Below are positions 57,542-64,000 of a stretch of DNA of 64,000 nucleotides, piece after piece (position 1 is the stretch's first letter; the number at the start of each line of letters is the position of its first letter). The notes below the pieces were generated by a model. That model was not told the origin of the DNA. It ran no database searches and was given only the letters and a program-made list of their open reading frames with translations. The position numbers were made by a program, and so were the translations under genes. The stretch comes from a bacterium (GTDB lineage: Bacteria > Oederibacteriota > CAKKQC01): contig CAKKQC010000037.1 of NCBI GenBank assembly GCA_919901855.1, forward strand, positions 14,691 to 78,690. Reading direction: 5' to 3'.

Positions 57542-57973
57542 ATGGCCGACAAGTTCACCGGACGCGTGGAGCTGGCGGAAACCAAGGACGGCGCGGAACG
57601 CCGCCGGGCCCCCCGGCTCGAGACCGCGTTCGACCTCAGCTACCAGATCGTGGCCCTGCCCGACGAGAAGACCCTGCTCGAGACGCTCGACAAGCTCCTG
57701 ACCGGCCATTCCAAGGACCTGTCCGAGGTCGGGATCAGCATGTGGACGAACAAGCTCCTGATGCCGGGTACGACGCTCGAGATGCAGTTCCCGGCGCAGG
57801 CCATGGGGGAAGCGCCCGTCAAGGTGAAGGCCCGGGTCGTCTGGTGTCAGCCCCACACCGAGGGCGGCTTCGTGCGCGTCCGCTCGGGGCTCGAGTTCGT
57901 CGACGTGGATCCCGACACGCGCGCGCGGCTGGTCAGGATCATCCGCGAGGGGCTGGGACCCACCTCAGCCTGA
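57542..57973 (+). CDS. PilZ-domain c-di-GMP receptor protein
   Basis: A 143-residue single-domain PilZ protein. The first c-di-GMP motif RRxxR is ERRRAPRLE (about residues 19-27), and the second (D/N)xSxxG is KDLSEVGIS near residue 60. Strands [11 protein letters not shown] and [13 protein letters not shown] complete the barrel. It binds c-di-GMP and passes the signal to a partner, often in motility or polysaccharide control. It is divergent from the two diguanylate cyclases. Its 3' end overlaps the convergent P-type ATPase by 35 bases. Confidence 0.88.
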   Translation: MADKFTGRVELAETKDGAERRRAPRLETAFDLSYQIVALPDEKTLLETLDKLLTGHSKDLSEVGISMWTNKLLMPGTTLEMQFPAQAMGEAPVKVKARVVWCQPHTEGGFVRVRSGLEFVDVDPDTRARLVRIIREGLGPTSA

Positions 57974-60101
57974 GCGCGTTCCCGATCACGGCCAGGGAAC
58001 TCGCCGCCATCGCCAGCGCTCCCCACCCGGAACTCAGCACGCCCAGCGCCGCCGCGGGCAGCGCCGCGAGGTTGAAGACGAACGCCCACACGTAGTTCTG
58101 CCGGAGCACGCGGAGGGTGGCTCGCGCCCACGGCAGGAGGATCGCGAGCGGGGCGAGGGAGCCCCCGAGCAGGGCGAAAGACGCCGACCCGATCGCGAGC
58201 TCGGTGCCCGTCTGCAGGGCGACGCCGGCGTCCGCGGCCGCGAGGGCGGGCGCGTCGTTGAGCCCGTCCCCGACGAACGCGACCGGGAGGCCTTCGGTCC
58301 GCCACGCCGAGATCCGCGCGAGCTTGGCGTCGGGGGTCAGCCCGGCGTGGACCTCGTCGATGCCGACGGAAAGGGCGACGCGCTTCGCGGCGGCCTCGTG
58401 GTCCCCCGTCAGCAGGACCACCCGGGTGGACCGGGCCCTGAGCGCCCCCACGACCTCCGCGGCTTCGGGCCGGATCCGGTCGGCGAAACCGAATACGCCC
58501 AGGACCTTCCCGTCAGCGGCGGCCAGCACCACGGTGTCGCCGCCGGCCTCGAGCCCGCGGAGGGTGGCTTCCCACGGCGCCAGGTCGAGCCCCTCCTCGC
58601 GCAGGAGCGCGGGGGAGCCGACGAGCACGCGCGCGCCCTCGACCCGGCCCTCGACGCCGCGGCCCGCCCGCGCGCGGAAGTCCTCGCAGGCGGGGACGGC
58701 GAGCCCGCGGAGCCGCGCGGCCGCCTCGAACGCGGCCGCCAGGGGGTGTTCGGAGGCCGCCTCGACGGAGGCCGCGAGCCGGAGAGCGTTCGAGGCGGCG
58801 CCCTCGTCCGCGGCTTTGCTCGCCGTGAGCTCGAAAACGCCCGAGGTGAGCGTCCCTGTCTTGTCGAATGCGACGAGCCGGACGCGGGCCGCCGCCTCCA
58901 TCGCCGCGGCGGACCTCACGAGGAGGCCGCGGCGCGCGGCGGCCGCCACGCTCACGGCCATCGTGGCCCCGGGGGCCAGCGTGAGCGCGCACGGGCACGC
59001 GGTCGCGAGGACGGCCACCGTGGCCGCGAGCGCGGCCCCGGCGCCCTGGCCCGCCAGGAGCCATCCCGCCGAAGTGGCGGCCGCGAGCGCGAGGGCGCCG
59101 GGGACGAACCACCGCGCGATCCGGTCCCCGGTCTCGGCGAGCGCGGGCTTCGACGCGGCGGCCTCCTTCACGAGCCGTTCGATGCCCGCGAGCTTGGTCG
59201 ACACTCCGGCCCGCTCCGCCCGGACCGTGAGCACGCCGTACTGGTTGATCGTGCCGCCGAGCACGGTCGATCCCGGGCCCTTGCGGAGCGGCATGGGTTC
59301 GCCCGTGAGCATGGATTCGATCACCGTGGATTCGCCGGCCTCGACGACGCCGTCGACCGGGATCTTCTCCCCGGGGCGCACGGTCACGAGGTCGCCCGGG
59401 AACAGGTGCTCGGCCATCTCCGAGCGCGCCTCGCCCGCGCGGACGATCGAGAAGCGCCGGATGCGGGACGAGGCGACCAGCCGCAGTTCGCCCCAGGCCG
59501 CCTCGACCGCGCGCTCCTTGAGGAGATTCCCGGCGTGGACGAACGCGAGGATGACCGTCGTGGCCTCGAACGAGAGGGGGCGGGACGATCCGGCGGCGAG
59601 CAGGGCGAGGCTGTAGAGGAACGCGGACCCGGACGAGAGCGATACGAGAGCGTCCACGGTGATCGACCGGGCGCGGAGTAGGGCGACCGAAGCGGCGCGC
59701 GCATACCGGCGGCCGATCCAGCCGAGCATGAGCGTCGCGATCGCGAACGAACCCCACGTGTCGGCACCGTGGGAGATCCAGCCGCGTCCGTGGGCGACCA
59801 TCAGCGCGTGCGCGGCGACCACCGCCGCCGCGCATCCGGCCAGCTCGCGGCGGGCGGCGGGCGGCCAGCCGGCGGCGGGCGCCGACTCCGCGGGGTCGGC
59901 GGAGTAGCCCAGGGAGGAGACGAGGGCGATGATGCGCTCGGGCGTCATCTGGACGGGCTCGTACGCGACTTCCGCGATCCGGGTCCCGAAATCCACGCGG
60001 GCGGACGCGATCCCGGGCGCGCGGTTGAGCGCCTTCTCGATCGTGCGGGGGCAGGCGGCGCAATGCATCCCGCCGACGGCGAACCTGGCCAGTTGGGGCA
60101 T
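57939..60101 (-). CDS. P1B-type heavy-metal ATPase, copper-type
   Basis: A 720-residue cation pump. An N-terminal HMA domain (MHCAAC, Cys14 and Cys17) is followed by about eight TM helices. TM6 has CPC ([13 protein letters not shown]), the phosphorylation site is AFDKTGTLT, the P1B HP locus is [10 protein letters not shown], and the hinge is [28 protein letters not shown] in TM7 and MAASSLAV in TM8 match Cu+ transporters of the CopA/FixI group. The actuator loop is MLTGEPMPL (TGEP instead of TGES). Cytosolic Cu(I) export or cytochrome oxidase copper supply are both possible; no oxidase genes are near. GAGAGGA precedes the ATG. Confidence 0.9.
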   Translation of the reverse strand: MPQLARFAVGGMHCAACPRTIEKALNRAPGIASARVDFGTRIAEVAYEPVQMTPERIIALVSSLGYSADPAESAPAAGWPPAARRELAGCAAAVVAAHALMVAHGRGWISHGADTWGSFAIATLMLGWIGRRYARAASVALLRARSITVDALVSLSSGSAFLYSLALLAAGSSRPLSFEATTVILAFVHAGNLLKERAVEAAWGELRLVASSRIRRFSIVRAGEARSEMAEHLFPGDLVTVRPGEKIPVDGVVEAGESTVIESMLTGEPMPLRKGPGSTVLGGTINQYGVLTVRAERAGVSTKLAGIERLVKEAAASKPALAETGDRIARWFVPGALALAAATSAGWLLAGQGAGAALAATVAVLATACPCALTLAPGATMAVSVAAAARRGLLVRSAAAMEAAARVRLVAFDKTGTLTSGVFELTASKAADEGAASNALRLAASVEAASEHPLAAAFEAAARLRGLAVPACEDFRARAGRGVEGRVEGARVLVGSPALLREEGLDLAPWEATLRGLEAGGDTVVLAAADGKVLGVFGFADRIRPEAAEVVGALRARSTRVVLLTGDHEAAAKRVALSVGIDEVHAGLTPDAKLARISAWRTEGLPVAFVGDGLNDAPALAAADAGVALQTGTELAIGSASFALLGGSLAPLAILLPWARATLRVLRQNYVWAFVFNLAALPAAALGVLSSGWGALAMAASSLAVIGNALRLRWVPAPRG

Positions 60102-60118
60102 GAGTCTATCCTCTCAGA

Positions 60119-60124
60119 TACAAT
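60119..60124 (+). promoter_or_regulatory. Candidate -10 box (TACAAT) for the LD-carboxypeptidase gene
   Basis: Six bases before the ATG at 60131. It lies in the 29-base gap to the divergent ATPase. Confidence 0.5.
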
Positions 60125-60130
60125 CCGGTA

Positions 60131-61060
60131 ATGGCCCTGCGCGCTCCCGCCCTCCCTCCCGGCGGCACGATCGGCCTCGTGGCTCCCTCGTCCCCGGCGA
60201 AGGCCGCCGGCTTCCGGCGCGCGGTCGCGACCCTCCGGGGCCTCGGGTACCGGGTCAAGGCGTTTGTGTCGCCCCGGTGGCGGGACGGCTACCTCGCCGG
60301 CCGGGATGACCTGCGTTTGCGCCAGCTCAACCGGGCGCTCCGGGACCCCGCGGTCGACGCCGTCGTCTGCCTCCGCGGCGGCTACGGGGCGCTTCGCCTC
60401 GTGGACGGCGTGGACTTCGCCGCGCTCCGCCGCCGGCCGAAGATCCTGGTCGGGTTCTCGGACATCACGGTCCTGGAACTCGCAATCTGGCGCCACTGCC
60501 GGCTCGTGACCTTCTACGGGCCCATGCCCGCGTTCCCGGGGCCGGGCTACAACTGGCGCTGGTTCCGGCGGATGCTCTCCTCCCCGCGTGCGCTGGGCCC
60601 GGTGCCGATGCCTCCGGAACACGTTCCCCGGTGCCTGCGGCCCGGCCGGGCGACCGGCCGCATCCTGGGGGGGACGCTCTCGCTGGTCTCCAAGCTCGTG
60701 GGGACGCCGCACCTGCCGAAGCTCGACGGCGCCCTGCTCTTTCTCGAGGACGTGGGGGAGCCGCCGTACAAGATCGACGGCTACCTGGCGCATCTCCGGC
60801 TGGCGGGCGTCTTCGACCGGGTGGCGGGCGTCATGCTCGCGAGCTTCAAGAAGTGCCGGCCCCGGTCGAGGTCCTCGCTCTCTCTGGACCGGGTCTTCCG
60901 CGACTACTTCGGGAAGGCTCCCTACCCGGTCGCGGTGGGATTCCCCTTCGGCCACCAGGACCCGATGTTCACACTGCCGCAGGGCGTGTGCGCGACGCTC
61001 GACGCCGGCCGGGGGACGCTCGAGCTCCACGACGCGCCCGTGGTACAGCCGCGCCCGTGA
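60131..61060 (+). CDS. ldcA: LD-carboxypeptidase (S66 family)
   Basis: A 309-residue serine peptidase that removes the terminal D-Ala from tetrapeptide stems in peptidoglycan recycling. Family landmarks are IGLVAPSSP at the start, VVCLRGGYGALRL, nucleophile Ser110 in VGFSDITVLE, Glu in LLFLEDVGEPPYKIDGYL, and the catalytic His in PFGHQDPMFTLP. The cytoplasmic location fits, as no signal peptide is seen. Confidence 0.9.
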   Translation: MALRAPALPPGGTIGLVAPSSPAKAAGFRRAVATLRGLGYRVKAFVSPRWRDGYLAGRDDLRLRQLNRALRDPAVDAVVCLRGGYGALRLVDGVDFAALRRRPKILVGFSDITVLELAIWRHCRLVTFYGPMPAFPGPGYNWRWFRRMLSSPRALGPVPMPPEHVPRCLRPGRATGRILGGTLSLVSKLVGTPHLPKLDGALLFLEDVGEPPYKIDGYLAHLRLAGVFDRVAGVMLASFKKCRPRSRSSLSLDRVFRDYFGKAPYPVAVGFPFGHQDPMFTLPQGVCATLDAGRGTLELHDAPVVQPRP

Positions 61061-61079
61061 CCGCTCGGTGACGAAACAG

Positions 61080-63938
61080 ATGGGGAGGGCCCCGGCCGCG
61101 GCCGCGCCGGCGATCCTGCTGGGCCATCCGGGTCTCGTCGCCGCGGCCATCTTCGCCGTCGCGAGTCTGGCGTTTATCGCGTGGTGGGACCGCGTGCCCG
61201 TCGACCCCGGGATCCTGGGCGCGTTCTGGACCCGCGACGCCAGGCTCCTGGGCTCCGCGTGGACGCGGATCCCGGGGGTCTGGGCCGGGAACCTCGGCCA
61301 CCTGGCCCTGCTCGCGGCGATCACGGCGGCGTGCGTGCTCGCCGGCCGCCGGGCCCTGAGCTGGGTGCTGGGCGGGATTCCCGAAAGGCTGTGGGGGTTC
61401 CTGCTTTCGCTCGGGTTGGGCCATGGGATCGCGGGCACGGCGATCCTCGGACTGGGGCTGTGCGGACTGCTGTCGTCCGGACTGTTCCGCGCCGGGCTGG
61501 TCGCCTGCCTCTGCCTGGCGGGTGACCCGCGGAGGTGGCACTGGCCGGCGGGCCCGGCGGTTCCCGCACCGGCGCCGGACGAGCCGCCGCCCGCGGAAAC
61601 CCCGGCCGGCCGGGTCCTGTGGGCCGCGGGCGCGGCCGTTGCCGCGTTCTGCCTCGCCGGGCTCGCGGCCGGGCTCTGGGGCCTGCTCCGGTCGGGTCCG
61701 TCCCCGGACGGCGTCTTCACCCGAACGCCCGCCGCGGGAGTCGTGCCGTTCCTGCTCGTCTGCGCGGCGGGCGTCGGCGGCTCGGCGCTGGTCCTCCGGT
61801 TCGCGGCGGTCCCGGCGCGCGCCATGTCGTGGGTGCTGGCCGGGTTCTGCGCGTTCTTCGCCTCGGTCAACCTCGTGCCCGCGTTCCAGCCGGAGTGGTT
61901 CTACGACTCGCTCGTCTACCACCTCGCCGTGCCCGAGCAGTACCTGATTGCCCGCAAGATCTCCTGCCTCGGGCACACGTTCATCTCGAACTATCCCCTG
62001 CTCCAGGAGATGCGGTACCTGGGCTGCCTCGCGCTTGGCGACGGAATCCTCCCCAAGCTCCTGCACTGGAGCGACGGAGTGGCGGCCGCTGCGGCTGCGT
62101 GGGTATTGGCCCGTCCGCTTGCCGGCCCGGCCGGGGCGTGGCTGGCCGCCGCGTTCTTCCTCTCCTCGCCCGTGCTCCTCTTCCTCCAGCAGGTGAGCAT
62201 GGTCGAGCTGGGGCTGACGTGGTACGTCGCGCTCGCGATGATGGCGTTCGCGGCGTCGTGCGGGTGGATGCCCGGCCTTCGAGGCCCCCGCCTCGGGTGG
62301 CTCCTGCTCCTCGGCTGGTTCCTCGGGCTCGCGCAGGGGGTCAAGTACGTGGGGCTGAACGCTTCCGTGCTTGTGCTCGGCGCGCTCGTGCTCGCGCCCG
62401 GAAGGCCGGGCTCGAGCCGGCGCGGCCGTGTCGGGGACGTCGCCATCGTCGTTGGCTGGGCCTCGCTATGGACCGGCGTCTGGCTCGCCAAGAACTGGGC
62501 GCTCACCGGCAACCCCCTGTTCCCGTTCTTCCACCGGTGGCTCGGCGGGCTGAACTGGGACGAGACCCGGCAGGCGCTGTGGATGGCGGACAACACCAAG
62601 TACGGGACCGGCCACGGCGGGTTCCTGAACTGGCTCACGATGCCGGCCATCCTCTCGACCGACGCGCCGGGGTTCGGCTCGATCTCGCTTAACCCGTTCC
62701 CGCTCGTGTTCCTGCCCTTGATCCTGCTGATCCGCGCGCCGTCCGCCCTGCTCCGGTTCCTCGGCGGTTTCGCCGCGCTCTACGCCGTCCTGTGGGCGAC
62801 CTCGGCGCAGGAGATCCGGTTCCTCGTGCCAATGCTCCCGGCGGCGGCGGCGGTGGCCGCGTTTGCCGTCGTGCGGCTGGGCGAGGGCGCAGGGCTCGTG
62901 CGCGCCGAGCTCGTCGCGGCCGCCGCGTGGATCCTCGTGAGCTCCGTGCACACGGGCCTGGCGCACCGGTACGCGAGCGACGTGGCTGTGCCGTACGCGG
63001 TCGGGACCATGGACCGCCGGGAGATGCTCCACCGGGCCGTTACCTACTACGACGCCGTGGAACGGGCCAACGCGGTCGTGCCAGCCGGCCACCGGGTCCT
63101 GTTCGTGGGGTCGGACGAGAGCCTCTACTGCGCCCGGCCCCGGATCTGCGACAGCATCTACGATTTCTCCACCCTCGGCCGGCTCGCGGCCCGGTCGGGG
63201 AGCCCCGCGGAGCTGGCGAGGCGGCTGCGCCGGCTCCGGGTCACACACCTGCTGATCCACGAGCGGCGGTGCGAGGAGTACGTGGACTACGGGCTCTTTG
63301 ACTGGCCGGACCGGGCGCGCCGGAACGTGCTCGGGCTGTGGGCTTCGTGGCTGCGGCCCGTCTACAGCGCCCGGGGCGTCCAGCTCCTCGAGCTCGCCGC
63401 CGCGCCCGCCGGGCCCGGGATCGCGAAGACGGGTGTGCCCTCCTGGTTGCACGATCGCCAGACGGCAGTCCGCTCCAGGGAACTGACGGCCTTGATCGAC
63501 TCGTTCCTGATCGCGAACCGGACGGCCGAAGCGCTCGCGCCGGCGGCCGAGCTCGTGCGCGTCCTGCCGGACGCCGCGCAGGGGTACGCGTACCGCGGCC
63601 TCGTGCTGGCCCAGCTCAACCGGCTGGAGGAGGCGGAGCGCGACGACGTGACCGCGATCCGGCTCGGGTACCCGCCGGGCGTCACGTACGTGAATCTGGG
63701 AATCATCCTCGCGCTCCGCCGCGAGTATTCCCGCGCCCTCGACGTCCTCGAGGTCGCGATCGAGCTCGACCCGCTCTTCGCGCCCCAGGCGCGGGAGAAC
63801 GCGTTCAAGGCGGCGATGATGTTGAAGCGGTACGACGCCGCCCTGCGCCAGGCTGAGGCCCTGCTCGCGGACCGCCCGGGGGATGCCGGGCTGGTCGACC
63901 AGATCGCCCGGCTGAAAGCGCTCCGCCCCGGCCGCTGA
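61080..63938 (+). CDS. Putative GT-C-type membrane glycosyltransferase with TPR tail
   Basis: A 952-residue protein with about fourteen TM helices. The shared loop motif is EWFYDSLVYHLAVPEQYLIA, nearly matching the 39312, 41573 and 49689 proteins. The C-terminal ~250 residues are soluble, ending in TPR units (AYRGLVLAQLNRLEEAERDD, YVNLGIILALRREYSRALDV). An in-frame GTG at 61068 is an alternative start. Substrates are unknown. Confidence 0.7.
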   Translation: MGRAPAAAAPAILLGHPGLVAAAIFAVASLAFIAWWDRVPVDPGILGAFWTRDARLLGSAWTRIPGVWAGNLGHLALLAAITAACVLAGRRALSWVLGGIPERLWGFLLSLGLGHGIAGTAILGLGLCGLLSSGLFRAGLVACLCLAGDPRRWHWPAGPAVPAPAPDEPPPAETPAGRVLWAAGAAVAAFCLAGLAAGLWGLLRSGPSPDGVFTRTPAAGVVPFLLVCAAGVGGSALVLRFAAVPARAMSWVLAGFCAFFASVNLVPAFQPEWFYDSLVYHLAVPEQYLIARKISCLGHTFISNYPLLQEMRYLGCLALGDGILPKLLHWSDGVAAAAAAWVLARPLAGPAGAWLAAAFFLSSPVLLFLQQVSMVELGLTWYVALAMMAFAASCGWMPGLRGPRLGWLLLLGWFLGLAQGVKYVGLNASVLVLGALVLAPGRPGSSRRGRVGDVAIVVGWASLWTGVWLAKNWALTGNPLFPFFHRWLGGLNWDETRQALWMADNTKYGTGHGGFLNWLTMPAILSTDAPGFGSISLNPFPLVFLPLILLIRAPSALLRFLGGFAALYAVLWATSAQEIRFLVPMLPAAAAVAAFAVVRLGEGAGLVRAELVAAAAWILVSSVHTGLAHRYASDVAVPYAVGTMDRREMLHRAVTYYDAVERANAVVPAGHRVLFVGSDESLYCARPRICDSIYDFSTLGRLAARSGSPAELARRLRRLRVTHLLIHERRCEEYVDYGLFDWPDRARRNVLGLWASWLRPVYSARGVQLLELAAAPAGPGIAKTGVPSWLHDRQTAVRSRELTALIDSFLIANRTAEALAPAAELVRVLPDAAQGYAYRGLVLAQLNRLEEAERDDVTAIRLGYPPGVTYVNLGIILALRREYSRALDVLEVAIELDPLFAPQARENAFKAAMMLKRYDAALRQAEALLADRPGDAGLVDQIARLKALRPGR

Positions 63939-64000
63939 AGCCGGTCTAGCCTGAGTTCCGCAGTTGCGGGAGCGACATGACGGTTTTGCAGGGCTTTTGA
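63939..64000. other. Window end, no gene; possible start of a repeat or mobile element
   Basis: After the last stop the sequence changes character: it becomes less GC-rich and contains the palindrome CCGCAGTTGCGG. It may be an intergenic region or the edge of an element that continues beyond the window. Too little is visible to decide. Confidence 0.25.

Noticed and set aside
1-64000. tRNA, rRNA or CRISPR features
   Set aside because: No tRNA-like cloverleaf with conserved TTCRA loop, no rRNA stretch and no regularly spaced direct repeats were noticed by eye; a dedicated scan could still find a tRNA.

Overview
The window is GC-rich bacterial chromosome, densely packed with short operons. There are no rRNA or tRNA genes, no CRISPR array, no recognisable transposase, and no gene-free stretch longer than about 230 bases. 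CARDB/FlgD-type secreted repeat proteins, PorV/PorQ-like barrels, a PilT ATPase, an Ehr-type membrane complex and an hgcAB locus together suggest an uncultivated, probably anaerobic, Gram-negative lineage. Elusimicrobiota or an FCB-like phylum would fit, but this is inference and cannot be settled from the window. Many genes have a TANNNT -10 box only 6-9 bases before the start codon, which implies common leaderless transcription.

Layout. 1-1.9 kb: 3' end of a CARDB/FlgD surface protein and a PorV-like barrel. 1.9-5.0 kb: GNAT acetyltransferase, thioredoxin-type arsenate reductase, FAD oxidoreductase, and a xylose-isomerase-like TIM barrel. 5.05-13.8 kb: the highlight, a thirteen-gene run that reads as one operon. 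It has a promoter with a 24-base operator-like palindrome over its -10 box and start codon, then arsR, a Cys-tailed thioredoxin-fold protein, an FtsX/MacB-like ABC exporter, a 54-residue Cys-rich membrane peptide, hgcA, hgcB (mercury methylation), ACR3 arsenite efflux, a DUF1573 lipoprotein, an ArsP-like permease, a CxxC mini-thioredoxin, ArsF-like and ArsG-like proteins. The ArsG-like gene appears to start at CTG. 14.0-21.3 kb: six-gene hydrogenase-4-like (Ehr) complex whose large subunit lacks the NiFe cysteine ligands and whose small subunit is fused to a 2x[4Fe-4S] ferredoxin.

21.3-29.3 kb: an AT-richer membrane protein, a 50-base palindrome, a secreted protein, RidA, an M23 peptidase, an MFS transporter, and PilT with a long Pro-rich N-terminal extension. 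29.3-34.3 kb: coupled surface operon (CARDB repeats, subtilase with FlgD-like tail, PorV-TPR). 34.3-43.8 kb: GT-C-like membrane proteins, several with TPR tails, plus a methyltransferase, an amidohydrolase and an aldo/keto reductase. 43.8-49.6 kb: Crp/Fnr regulator, FKBP/trigger-factor-like lipoprotein, patatin, CPXCG zinc ribbon, MFS, glucose-6-phosphate dehydrogenase. 49.7-64 kb: more GT-C/TPR proteins, two tandem GGDEF proteins, a PilZ protein, a copper-type P1B ATPase, an LD-carboxypeptidase and a final GT-C/TPR protein.

How they may work together. The 5-14 kb operon couples corrinoid-dependent mercury methylation to arsenite and organoarsenical-type efflux under one ArsR-type sensor, so it looks like a joint metal(loid) response unit. 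The c-di-GMP genes (two GGDEF, one PilZ) and pilT may connect to surface motility. The many GT-C/TPR proteins suggest heavy investment in surface glycan or protein glycosylation.
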